Assembly (NCBI GenBank): GCA_001695595.3
Contig: MBPM02000071.1
Span: 124,001 to 188,000, forward strand
DNA from: Plasmopara viticola
Lineage: Eukaryota > Oomycota > Peronosporomycetes > Peronosporales > Peronosporaceae
Reading direction: 5' to 3'
Length of the DNA: 64,000 nucleotides
The notes beneath the pieces are model-generated. The model was not told the DNA's origin, made no database searches, and was given only the letters and a program-made list of their open reading frames with translations. The position numbers and the translations under genes were made by a program. This document shows, in pieces, positions 22,230 to 34,644 of this stretch; position 1 is the stretch's first letter, and every line of letters starts with the position of its first letter.

Positions 22230-23990
22230 TTAAGGACTTACTGCATTATGTCTTGTCACGACATTTCCATGCTTTGATAGGCTCCGCACCTTCTCTGCCG
22301 CACTAGATCGCCGAGTTGGCATAATTTTACGAAACGCGATGGCTGCCACATTGCCTCTTTTTGTTGCACCGAGGGAAACATCGGTCATTTTGGTGCCTTT
22401 CGAAACTTTTCTCACCACCGGCCTTCCGGCTTGATTTTCGGTCGGAACAAGCTGAAGCCGGAAGTATTTAAAGTGAGAGACTGCCATCCAGAACACTGAT
22501 ATTGCCGAAATTGCAGCAGCCCCAAGGTACCAATACTATGGAAGGGGCGCGATCGGAACCTTACTATGACTATGGCTGCACTTTAAAGCGTAAATCGTAC
22601 CTCATACACAAGAGTGGTGCTAGGATCGTCAATAACGGAGGTAACGAGTGCCAGTACACTGGTCCAAAATGCTATAATAGCACCTGTGAGACGGATTTCA
22701 TTGACCTGATAATATTTTAGAATCTACAACAAATTCGAGCAAACGTTTTGTCTCACCAGAGAATAGATGCAGGGTTTCAAATTAGCATTCATTACACCAA
22801 GAATCAACCTATTTATCCGCAAGAAGCAATTAGACAACCCCAAAGGCCATAAAAAACACTTACGAGACTAGTGTGCAGCTCACGCAAAGCAGATACGCGT
22901 TAGCGTTTACTGAACCTACGACACTCTTTTAATATGCACATATCATGATACAATATCAAAATTACGAGCTCTCTAAGTATTCTTTGTCAACAAACTTTAC
23001 CATTGCGAGTGGTGCTTTAAAAACATGCGCAGCTTGTGTATACCGGATGTGGGTCCATAATGTTGGAGTAGGCAGCGATGACTCGCAATTTAATTGAAAA
23101 ACGATGACAGAACTTGCGATACAATATAAAATGAGCATGACACTTCCTGCAACGACCATCCCACCTTGCGAAAAGGTAAAGCACAAGTCATTTCTAGAAA
23201 AGAGCGTCAAGCTTGAGCCATCGGCCATATTATACCCAATTACCCCACACTCCAACGGCAGCAAGAGGCCTATCATCATGGGCAAAACCAGCCATTCACT
23301 GTAGAAACGCAACAAAAGTGTGCATAGATCTTCGGCGGGTACGCTTTTTGGCTGAGGTTTAAACAGCGGAAATCGCTTCGCACCAAGTACACATGAAATA
23401 ATAAGAATACCAGGCACAAAAATTACTGACAGATACAGCATGAGCCTGGGAAAAAGATTTGGTTCAGAGTGTTTCCAGAACGGAAATAGCACCGATAATC
23501 GCAATATTTCGGCTACATCTCGGCTTGCTCTTGGCCACGGCACGACAGGCAAGAACGAGAGCGCTACTATTTGCACCCACGGCAAGAATTCCAGAAGAAC
23601 CACAAAAAAAACTGAAGCGTTCCGCGCAATGTAGTGCTTGGCCACTTTGGTTGGCAGTCCCTTGCGCGTTGGTCCAGTCCACCTTCCACATAATATTTGG
23701 ACTTTGTATGGAACTTTACATGACACGTTCAGTTCTCTTGGAAATTCAAACGCTTCCGTTGTAGCCTGTCGAAAGCGCAGTCCCACGCGTGCCTTGTTAG
23801 TCACGAAAATACCGACACCCAGCAGGATAATCATCAACGTGCAAGACAGAGATAGCTCCCAATACATCAACTCCTTTCGGACGCTGCACTGTGATCCAGA
23901 GTACATAGAAAAGCACCGGCACTCCTCACTTTTCGCTCCATTTAGTTCTTTGACGATGCACTCGCCGTGTAAACAGACCACGCCGCACAT
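22230..23990 (-). CDS. EGF-like multi-pass membrane protein, unknown function
   Basis: Proposed exons 23990-22966, 22923-22864, 22808-22757, 22723-22601 and 22535-22230 give 521 residues. Residues ~2-34 form a six-cysteine EGF-like module (C-x3-C-x4-C-x11-C-x-C-x8-C). About eight hydrophobic segments follow: roughly five in exon 1, one made by exons 2-3, one in exon 4 and one in exon 5. The basic C-terminal tail (~85 residues) is probably cytosolic. Joins are supported by frame continuity, but the first intron would be only 42 bp with a weak GAG acceptor. There is no signal peptide before the EGF module, so a 5' exon may be missing. A GTAAGT just before the stop could extend the 3' end. The architecture suggests a surface receptor or channel; I do not recognise the family. 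It lies 127 bp upstream of the phosphotransferase gene, same strand. Confidence 0.65.
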
Positions 23991-24841
23991 ACTTGAAGTC
24001 AAAATACTTTATATTATTATTACCCTATCTGTATCACTTAAGAGATATAATATGTTTAATTGCATAGCACCTTGCACTGCTGTTCTGGTTTTAAAATACT
24101 TTTTTTAGAGTGGATTTCAACTCCAATAAAACCATCGATTTTAAGGAATTTAAAAGCGAGCTTTTGAAGCAAAAGTCGGCTTTGTGCAATGGCCCCAATA
24201 CATCCTTCGCCACATCAATATTCGGATGAGTGTTCTCCATCATGTATACAACAAGTCGGTGTGATTATAAATCGATCAAACGGGGCCAACGCTTAAGATT
24301 GTTGCTCCGGTATCCAAAGGTGCCTCCACGCCAAAAACATCTTTTGTTTGCGCTTAAAGCCGTTCCTACGCCAAAGGCTGTGCTGGAACAAAGGCTACGC
24401 CTGCACCAAAGGCTATGTTCCAGTTTTAAACGGCGAGGCAAAAGTGATCGTTCTGTCAAAGGCATGAATAAAGCTCTGAAAGAATTTGCCAGCTCCATCA
24501 CGGTGGCAAATCGCTAGACTCTGGCTGGTGGTGTTAAAAACATCTTTGTCTTTGAATGATGGAAATAAGAGTGAGCGGCACGAACGCTCTGACGAAATTT
24601 CACCTGACCTCTCGCCCACTAAGGCGAGGAATCTTAAGCCAACGACAATGTTGTCCCAATGACTTCAGCATCCGGGCGAAAGATGCTAGACTTGTCGTTA
24701 GACTCACCGATCATGCGATTTAAGGCCTGTCAAGATAAGATGGTCCATGGCGATCAAACAAAGAAGCCGATTTGAGATGCCATCGTTCATATTGTCATAA
24801 GCGCGAAGCCATGTGACATCAAAGACGACGACCTACAGTAC
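23991..24841. other. Spacer with possible broken coding fragment
   Basis: The segment may include the missing 5' exon of the membrane protein gene on the minus strand, but I could not identify one. On the plus strand, 24300-24520 has an open frame with a repeated P-T-P-K-A-type motif, and 24659-24850 reads openly except for one TGA. The downstream SINE was inserted into the end of that frame. This looks like an old pseudogene of unknown family. Confidence 0.35.
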
Positions 24842-25282
24842 ATCCCTGAAGTAATGTAATGTAATGTATTACGTTATCGCGTTGCCAAGTTATGCACGTG
24901 CTAGGCTCAGTCTGGCTAGTCCACGGCATAGAGTGGTGTCCGCATACGTCGGGTCTCGTTCGGCGGGCAGTGCAGCCAGCACCGAGGCCGTGAGGGTCTT
25001 CCATTATTTCGTTTAACTCTGACTTGGTAAGAGCCGAGCTGGCGCCCGGTGCTGGAGACCGTCGCGTCGAGGGTGAGACTCGTTAGAGACCTGCAGATGC
25101 CCGAGAGCACCTGCCCGAAGCGCGCGAGCATTTAGCCCCCGCGCTTGGAAGGAGGGCGTCACCCCAACCTTTTCCAAGCTAATGCGACAGCTGTGAGATT
25201 CGAACTCACGCGGGTTACCCCATTAACTTAGCAGGCTAACGCCTTAACCACTCGGCCAAGCTGTCATCCCTATCCCTGAAGT
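24842..25282 (-). mobile_element. Full-length tRNA-Ser-headed SINE with 11-bp target-site duplication
   Basis: The direct repeat atccctgaagt occurs at 24842-24852 and 25272-25282. The DNA between them, read on the minus strand, begins with a complete tRNA-Ser-like sequence (25265-25185), continues through a ~330-bp body shared with the copy at 1883-2195, and ends in an ATTAC pentamer tail. The duplication encloses both the tRNA-like part and the body, so they moved as one unit. This is the classic plan of a tRNA-derived SINE: pol III promoter in the head, unrelated body, simple-repeat tail recognised by a partner LINE. tRNA-related SINE families are known from Phytophthora, so the class is expected; the specific family was not identified. 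No poly-T terminator separates the head from the body. Confidence 0.85.
25185..25265 (-). tRNA. tRNA-Ser(GCT)-like sequence forming the SINE head
   Basis: The minus strand folds as a type II tRNA. A 7-bp acceptor stem pairs GACAGCT with AGCTGTC and is followed by discriminator G. The D arm is TGGCCGAGTGGTTAAGGC. The anticodon stem pairs TTAGC with GTTAA around loop CTGCTAA, giving anticodon GCT. A long variable arm follows, and the T arm is GTGAG-TTCGAAT-CTCAC. All key features of tRNA-Ser are intact. It is enclosed with the downstream repeat body by a target-site duplication and has no adjacent T-run terminator, so it is more likely the promoter-bearing head of a SINE than a stand-alone tRNA gene. 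It could still be processed into a functional tRNA. Confidence 0.8.
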
Positions 25283-28200
25283 GGTATAGTGAAAGAAACA
25301 TGTGAGCAGCTGCACCAAAACAGTTGGCAGTATTTTGTAAGACGCAAATTGACGCAAGTTGCTGAGAGCGAAGATCGTTCAGATAAGTAACACTCAGCTT
25401 TATAAACATCATCATAGGTTGCTGATACAGCAGCCTAGCTTAGTAAAGCAACCAGCCGCCTTTGTACTGCTCCCGATTGCAGTCCATCGCAGTAGCGGTG
25501 TGGTCAACGCATTTTTTGGAAAGCGCGGAAGCATTTTGGTGCTCAAAGTCGTTATCACTTGGCCATAACAGTCGATCGAGAGCCTCGTGCTTGAATAGTT
25601 CTAATAAGTATCCGCTAGAAGTCGCGTGTGTAGCGACACATTTTGTCTATCTGCTTCGCACGTCGCGAGGGCACTCTTAGGGCCGCTCCTCGCGTAGTTT
25701 TTGCCAAAAAGAACTCAGAAACAGTCATCGATTCAGCACAGTCTTAGAGCGGTTATGCGCGCGGATTTAGCACCCCATCATGTGGCCAAACGATTACGAA
25801 TCATTTCTGTAAAGGTCAAAAATTCCCTGGACAAATGTTGACAAGGCCAGCTCGACAATCACATCAGCTCTAAATAGCAGTTTACGCGCGCTGCTTCACA
25901 ACAGTCCCATGGCGACCGTAAAAGCGCCTCTGCTTCACTATGTGCTTTTTATTTAAGTACAGCTGGTTCTGATCAACTAAAGCTGTTGCGGCCGTTTTCT
26001 TGCGCCTTCTTCATTTGAATAAGTAGCTTGTATGCAAACGCTTCCGAAGTCGGTGCTTGCGATTAGGCTGTGACTTTATAAAGGCACTTCAGACCGTCCG
26101 CTCGATGAAAAGGAAACAGACTTTTTTGGCCATGTGACCCACGAGCGTCACAGTCGGATCAATCGCCACACGTCTACAGGCAAATTTGACAAAAAATATT
26201 CCTTCTAATGAAATCGGGATTCAATTAGAGAAGCGCTTTAGTTTGAGACCAACGCGACTTTTGGTTGTCATAGCTCATTAATCTAAAAATGTATGAGCCG
26301 GTTGTTGCGCGAATCGCATTGCCACGTGCTAATTGCACTATCGGGGGATAGCCGGGCCACAAATCTGGGCCCCTATCAATCGTACTGCGCAGTGTGTCTC
26401 CGAGCAAACGGTCAGCTCATTTCATTTGATCCGTTAACATCAGCAAGCGGGTTTGCGATAGATCCAACTGAGATTCGAAAACGCAGTGGTAGAGTGAGGA
26501 GTTCTTATCAACTTCATCGTGTATGAAAGGCCATAGTTCATGAGCACTTGTAAACCCAGCATCTATAAACAGCCTATCTGTTAGCTTCCAATTGAAGTGA
26601 CATTATCTCGCTATACTGCTCTAACCATGCCTCATCGGTATCTGGTAGGCCAAACCTAAAAATAGTCAAGATTTGCGAAGTTTCAGTAAACCGCCAGTAC
26701 CGATAGAAATCCGCCGCATGAGTTGCGTGCTATTGCAATGCAAATGCAAATGTGAGCACAGTTGAAAAGTAAATAGTGCAACATCGTTGCTTGCAAACAG
26801 AAAGTGCCCCAAGAGCTTTAAATTGGCATTAGTTTTGTATGCCTAGAATATTAATCTTTATAGCTCCTTCAAACTACTAATGTGGGTCAGACCATAGTGT
26901 GGTTTGCCTGAAAGCGCATCGGCAAGCACACTGAGCTTGAAAGACTTATAATTAACGCAAAAGTTATTTTTTTTGCAAAAAATGATAATCATCTTGCACT
27001 TCCATAGAGCGAGTGGGATGTATTTATTGATGTCATCGAAAACGCGTGCTTTGCAACCTAAAAAATGCGATCGGGAATTCACTACTGCGTACTTCATGGC
27101 AAGTAATACTTTGGCGTGGGCAAGAAAATTATGCTTAGCGGCTTCTACCTGTCTATATCAAAACGAGAAAACTCGGGCATGGCTGTCCTTATCTGATAGC
27201 AATGCCGCAATTTATAGCGCTGCACAAACGGCGCTATACAGCTTTGTATATTCCGGAATAGCCAGGAATAGTGCCTGCCAAAGCCCACCCGACACCATTT
27301 TACGTCCATTTTAACAGATTGTAAGTGACTTTGATAAGCCCTCGTTGACTAGGCCAAACATTGTTTTTATTATGGTTTTGGACGAAGCATAAGTCAAGAT
27401 GAAACAGCCTTCACTTTATTGAAGTCTGTGATAATCTCATGACTGCCTACACATCTACCAAGAGCGGCAAAGACATTGTTGCCGATACCAGCACAGAATT
27501 TATTGTTCCTCAATTCCTCGAATTCGTGCCTTACTTGTCAACTAATTTCTTCCAAAACGGCTTCAAACAAAGTTATGTATAAGTGTGACAAGGCAAGAAC
27601 CCGTAATAACTAAAAGCTGGGTTGAAACGTCATCAAAGCATTTTGAAGTCCTTAATTTATCACTAACCGCAACTCATGAGCGTATAAATCGCCGTGAGGG
27701 TCCCTTTATCCGACATTAATACTAGCAAAGTTCCATGTACTGTACAACACACATCTGGGCATGCTGTCGAGTAGCATGTAATTTCTTATATAGTTTTCGT
27801 GCTTATACATCTGCACTATTCATCTCATTATAAGCAAATACTATTTGTTACCTTACGTTTGGCACTCAGCCATAACAGAGAGCGGAAATTGCGACCCCTG
27901 CTCCATGCCACTCGTTGCCGTTTTGGCAAAGTGTGCATTAAGAGCTCCCGTTTCTATCGTCATAGTGGACGTAACAGTGCGTACTTTCGATGTCAATCGC
28001 GTGCCTCCCTTGTTTCCATAGAGAGTATATGGTTGACACATGTGTGGACTACTGGTTGTGCACATAAGTATACGAAGATTTTGAGTCTTGGTAGACTTTG
28101 ACGGGTCGAGAAGTTTTGCACGTCAGCGTATGACTGCAATTGTAATAGTCTAGCTATGAAGTTTAACAATTTCGACAGAGCATAAACATTTTTTTGCTCT

Positions 28201-31200
28201 TGACATAATAATGTATGACTCGATTCTGCAGGCCGTAGCTAGGAATTTCCGAACTCTGAAAAATTTGCGACACCAATTACAGGGATTGACTCTTTGATAT
28301 GTCGTGTTATCACCCCCCTTGTGCGAAATGTGCCTTTAGAAGAAAGCCTTGGCAATTATACATCCCTCAAAATCCAGGGGGTATGGTTTTCTCACGAAGG
28401 TAGACGTGACAACAACTTTGTAGCCTTCTTTGGCGGTATTAGGTTTCGCTGGCAGCATCAAATGGCGAAGGTAACAATTTGATTATCGGAAAATATAGTT
28501 CTACAGGTCGCTAGTTTTCTAAGTAGCAAAGTTTTGCAACCGTGAAGCACGGGTCAACGAAATTCAGTGAATAGTGCAGGTCCGCAAGTATACAACAAAG
28601 CCGAGTAAGATTTGAAACTATATCTTCGCATAGCGATAACAGGGCTGCAATACCTAAAAATTTCCGGGCGCCACGACTGACCTCGTAGATTTGTAAGCAT
28701 ACCTGATATAAAATAAATACCAATCGGTCGTCGTATCACGGCAATTGCGCTATAGCTAGGGACACGTCACTACGATTGGAAGTTAGGGACTATAAAAAAA
28801 TACTGAAGTATCAATCTGATTAAAATCATTCTTTGGTATACATTCTCATTTTTGTCATTTCGGACGAGTATGTCTTTTTCGGAAGTGTACCTTGCACCTA
28901 ATCTCGAAGATTTTTAAGCATCGTGAGGATCAGGTTGCATAGATGTAGTGTCCAGAGATCCACCATGAAGATGACCCTACTGATGACCGGTGCATTCCTT
29001 GTTCGAATAGCGCGCCTTTTGCCAGCGATTTCTGAGAGTTCATTGGCGAGACGTTAGTCCACTTCGTCAACTTTTTCGGGATTAACACAAATCATCTGCA
29101 CTTACTTAATGTGAACACTGCAGCAAATATTGATTTGTTCGTCAAGCCTCAAGCTCATTTTTACTCTAAATGACCCACTCATACCAGTACTCTGGATTTT
29201 GTAGATCGAGGAGCCGTTCGTCAAAGTAATTAGGTCAAATTAACCGGTAGTTTTACTCGTCTTAAAGAGTGGTTTTTATCCAAACCTCTTTTACCTTTGC
29301 CGCTTGCACAATAATATGATGAGTGACCAACTTGAATAACATAATTATGACAGGTGTATCATTTCATATTTCGAAAACCTTCCTGCATACCAACAGCTAC
29401 GTCAATAGGACGCCTATCGTGCACCAAGTGCCACCTTATCACGGCTCCTACTAGCAAAATGTTAATTCTTAGCATTGAGGCTCATATTTTAATGACAGTT
29501 TGATACGCATTGACGAGTTACTCAGCTCGTACCATCAAGGCTGAGCCTAGCCTCAAACACTTGACCTCTTTCGCCGCATACAAACCTTCCCCAAGCCTAC
29601 CATCTCCACTTAACCTTGTGCACATCCTTATGCCCCTTGCCCTCGTGTGCATTTGTCTTTGTGATACCCTGTCTGATTTTGCCTCCTCAACCGATTCCGT
29701 GCGTTCTCTTAAGACAACCATGCCTCAAACGTCCTTCATTTCTGGCGCCGGCAGCGTAGATGTTCAACGCCGCTCTCGGCTCTACGTAAGTTGATCCGAG
29801 TAGCTTTACCTTGAAAAGTAGTATTAAACTCGGTCTTTACGACACGTTTTGCTTTTGATGTTCTATGTTCAGCCTTTTGTTTCCTAGTTGTGACTTGATC
29901 GTCCGTTATCGCTTCTAAAATATTCGACACACAAACGTAAGCTCCCGGTCGAGATATTGTATTCTAGCTCCCATTTATTGTGCAAAGCCGAAGCATTTAA
30001 CATAGATCGCAAGGATCGACACGCCTGACGTGTATATAAACATTCACTGCACGCCTCCATTTAAATACTAACTCTTCTTTGAATTTACTTTCGCTGCGAC
30101 TCAAGCTAATTACTCCAGCTGGACAAAGTAGTAACTGACTTTCCGCTTGCATGACCTAACATATGTTCTTGATTTTTTTTAAACACCTCAAAAATATAAA
30201 TGCAAGTTTGTATCTGCTAAACTTGTGTTGCTTATAACCTCACCTCGAAAATATAAATGCAAGTTTGTATCTGCTAAACTTGTGTTGCTTATAACGTCGT
30301 TCTTCACGATCGCTCATGTGCGCTCCTGTATTGAGTGGCATTTTTCAGCTCTCGTTCTGTTTATAAATCTCATTTCTCATCGTGTCCACGTGAAAATGAG
30401 TCAGTAGGTGAAAGTCACGTGTACAATATACTCTCGTGTGCGGTTATTTTGATATGCGATCATTCGTAATTAGCATATATCGATTATTTGAGAATCAATA
30501 TCTTGGATCATTTGGGCCAAGTTGTAGAAATGATTAATCGCCATGGATTTAGAAGTATTGGAGCGTAACCGGGCTAAATGCCGACCGGATTGGCTCTCGC
30601 AAACTTGCCAAGTTGCAGAGTATCAGAGCGCAATCAAGTAGATCGTTAATTCGATCTGCTTTGATCTTTTATGGACAGGCGTGATTACTACTCCAATTTT
30701 TACGACATACAAGCACATTAAGGCTCAAATAGAGCATTTCTATTTGTGTCTGGATTGTCTAGTATCAGGGCAATTTCATTGCTTTGAACAAATTGAGTTG
30801 CTTAGATGATTAAGAAAGCAAATCAGTATAATATGACCTGATCGGCTATGTGCGATCTGCTTTGCTAAGCAAAACACGTTCATTAGTCAGCTTTGCAAGG
30901 TGGAGTACGTTCAAGTGTGTGGGTGATCTAAATAAGCCCATCGCACGTCCTTATTTGTAGATTAGCAGACGTGTATCAGTGCCAAACGAGGTCTTATGAA
31001 GATTTTGTAGCATAGACAATCAGTAGGGATTGAAATCAATCCTGAACAATTTGATGAGAGCAAATCTTTTGATAATGAATGTTCTGACACTTTTGGCTTA
31101 CACAAATACGGTGCGCTACGTCTCGTAGGGGTCACGTCGGCCAAGAGTTAAACTTGCTCGGGCCACGAGACTGCATCTGGTCACTTACACAGGCTTAGTT

Positions 31201-34200
31201 CTAAACAAATAAAACTTGTTACTCGAAATTTTAGAATCTATACATCGCTCTCAATAGTCGATCAAATCGGTCATGAGTCCGGCAATCCCTTTGACGACTT
31301 ATACACGACCCAATCTACGCTCCGCCAAGCGGGCCCCCGGTCCATCCCAGCCAGAAATATCAAGAAAACATCTGACAGAGATTTGAGCTAGCTCCGTCAA
31401 CATTGTCACAAGGTGCGACCTTCATCAAACTCAGACGGCTTTCGTGATACCCCTATCTTTAATGGGCAGGCCACGACACAGCGTCCTGTCAGAGCTTCGC
31501 AAGCGCCATCAGGTGATCGGATAGTAAGTACGAATATACCTTTAGTTGATCCTTTTTTAATAAGCACAAGTTATAAATTATTCATTGATCGGGTGAATGT
31601 CGATTTTGTTTACCGCTTCTCCACATCCGCATTTTGATTGCTAGGCGCTGGAACGCTTGGCCATTACTGAACGTATCCATGATCATGTCATGCTTTATGT
31701 GCTCAGGTGCAACGTACGCTGTCTATGGTACCGACCCAAGTCATCGTGTTCTTAATCAATAATTATATATACAGTAACTTTGTGCTCTATAAGCTACGAA
31801 ATTTCGGTGTGCCTGCAGCCGGAGCGCGCCTTTTGTAATGCAGCGACCTTGTAAAGTGCTAGCGATTCTTGCGGTAAAATGTAATTATCAATCTCGGGTT
31901 ACCCGTGGCGATCAAGGACTAAACGATGCATCGCGTCTTGACTCTCACTTGGTAGATCTACTTTATGGGCTATGCTGGTGAGCAATGTTACCTGCATTGT
32001 CTCGCGAAGCCATATTAGTCACTTTGTAGGTCTATGGTTTGCTCATTAAAATGCTATCTGTAGCTTATTCGGCAGCCGCGGTGTGCCAATTGTAAAACTA
32101 TGTTGCTTCACTAAAAGCGTTTTTTTTACCCTATAAGGCAGCTCGGGGCCTGATTACTGAATGTTTAATCTCTAACTCCAAGAAACCCATTCTATTGAAT
32201 GACCCTTTTAATCTTGGGTGTGTAGTAACCTACCCTTCTTTTGGAGAAGCCGTGCTAAAGCAGAAATAAAAAATATGGTTCAGCAAAGGCCGCTTGCACA
32301 AAATTTGTCGCTTGAAAACGTCCTTGCATCGCTTATGAATTTAAGTTTCGTACATTTTAAACAACGGAATCCTCAAGGTCAAGTAATACTTTCTCATAGT
32401 AAGAGCAAAACGGAATAAGTCCTGTCAGAAGTTTAAACTGTCAAACACAGGTCCATTTTGAGCACGAATATTTTTTAGATCGTCCAGTTCATCCGTCAAA
32501 TTCGAAACAGCTTATTTCCTTTACTCCTCATACACCATTATGGATTATTTCGGCTAATTGCAAATATGTTTGCTGGCAAATGAATTACCTCGATGCGCTA
32601 AAGTAAACCAATACTCGGAAATAGACTTTTCTGAATACATTCGCGTCTAATCAAAAATTGTTTATTTTTTTAAAGGCTTTAGAGGTTTCAAAAGGTCAAC
32701 TTTTATGGTGTGTAACAATAGCACACCCGACATGGGAGCTGCTTTCCCTCCATAGGGCATTCCACCTATCAGTTGTTTTTTATTAAGGCTCTATTTTGGC
32801 CATTGATTTTTCAAGAGATAAACATTATCTGAAGCAGCCCCATTCGGAGAAGATACGGATCATGTGCTCCTGCGCATTAGATCCATAGCAGCGAATGCTT
32901 TGCTCAGGATCGATTAGGTACATAACAATACACCTTACTCAGCAAGTCTACAATTAATTGTCGTAAACGCTGTGATAACGCTTATCACTGCGTTCCAGGG
33001 ATGCAAGTCCGTTTGTGTTTGTACTCCTTTCAGTAGCAACTTGAGCGCATTTTACAGTGCACTTAAATGTGCAAGGCAGAACAATCCTCCAGTCAGCTCT
33101 GTGACTTATTTTGAAATCGATGCCATAGTGATGGAAGCCAACAACCCCCCCCCGCACGAGCGGAACATAAAACTTTTGCTTTTTTATACGCAAAAGTGCA
33201 AGCGCAGGAGGCGCTAAATTATCACCAAAAAGGATGTCGCTCTCAGCTAACTTTTGTATATCCCTATGAGATAAAATACTCAGGTAAAGCACTTTTGACT
33301 CCTCTTAAAGCGGTAGGAGATAGCGTACGCGACATGCACCATATCAAAGCCGCCCTCATAACCAACTCGACCTTTTTAACAACAAATTGCGTTTGATTGT
33401 TTTCTCTCTTACTATGGTAGCCTTGAATTTCAGCTTGGCACTGCCGCTGGGTGCCTGATTATTCATGCCTAAGCCACAAATAATGTAATTTACTTACAAA
33501 GCTCAAATACATCTAGCTACGAAGCAGCTCAAAGGTAGCCACCGTCTCAAGGCCATAAGAAATGACCAGCCGTTAAATGAGCGCATGCTGGGCGTTCGAC
33601 AAATGAGAAATGGTTGTACAGTCTACAAAGCATGTAAAAAAACAAAAAATGGTAAACAATATACCCCGTGGCTGTAGGATTCACCACAAGCACTATCCGG
33701 TGTGATAGGGCCACGATGCGTCTTGCTTAGAGGAAGGGTGACCGTTGTGGCTCGTGTGGTTCGTCGCCCGGCTCAGGACCAAGAAATACCTGGTTTGATA
33801 CCGATAGGTAGTCAATGATGAGTCCTTAAAGTGAAGAGCGATCACACCTACATGTGTGACCGTCCGACCACCCGCAACCAGGTTAGCGTGTAACAGTCGG
33901 ATGGAATGGACGCCTCAACATCAGAAAAGCCCCATAGTGAAATGAGGGGCAAGGAACTCGGTGTGAGATATGTAATCAGCATTTTCGCTAGAGACGGCTT
34001 GGTCTTAGCGTGTGGGTTGCGGTATATTAAATCTTTTCAAGGAAGCATTTGCATTTTTTTAGTTAGTGTCCTGGCCTTGAAAATAAAAAGAGTATGATGT
34101 CATGAATGAGTAATCAGCAAAATTGTTACGTGTTTTTCTCCTCCCTTTAGTTCTTGGTCGTCAACTAAATCTTACGCTTTCTAAATATGTCTTATTTGTC

Positions 34201-34644
34201 TGAGATACCTATAAGAATAACCGATCAAAATCGGAAGGTGCCTATGAGGCTCCAAAAGCCATGCCACTATTATTTTATGGCTCCGTCTGACGGTGCAGCA
34301 CTACATGTTTAGCAGCACTACATGTTTCAGCAGCACTATTAGTGAGCTGCAGCATTAACCGCTTTACGCACGCAAAAAGCAGCTACTCAGTTCCTCAAGC
34401 TCCAAAAGCGTACATGTTAAGTCCCTAATAAAATGAAATAGGCCACAAATTGTTTTGAATATTTCTGTTTTTCTAACACCAGTTCTAAAAAGCGCATTCA
34501 TGGTCTTACTTAGTAATGAACCTTTGAAAGGTGGTATTTTATCAGCGTTAAATTTCGAAAAATTGTGTCAAAAGGTGCAGGATAATTTGAGCCAATCATA
34601 TTGCGTGTTTGCAAAATAATTGGTCTCTGCATCATCGACAAAAC
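25283..34644. other. Gene desert, no supported gene
   Basis: More than 9 kb with no exon I can defend. Open frames of 60-113 codons are scattered on both strands (for example 26973-27314 plus, 32954-33292 minus, 29510-29794 plus), but none has a recognised motif or consistent splice partners. A 57-bp tandem duplication sits at 30184-30297, and a short agcagcactacatgttt duplication lies around 34299-34335. Most of this stretch is presumably eroded transposon DNA, which is inference. Confidence 0.55.
30184..30297. repeat. Tandem duplication, 57 bp x 2
   Basis: Unit cacctc(a/g)aaaatataaatg... occurs at 30184-30240 and again directly at 30241-30297, ending in cttgtgttgcttataac. Only about two positions differ. 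The near-identity shows a recent duplication. No gene or known element is associated with it. Confidence 0.9.

Noticed and set aside
25185..25265. Calling this an ordinary stand-alone tRNA-Ser gene
   Set aside because: The 11-bp target-site duplication encloses the tRNA-like part together with the repeat body, and no T-run terminator follows it, so a SINE head is the better reading.
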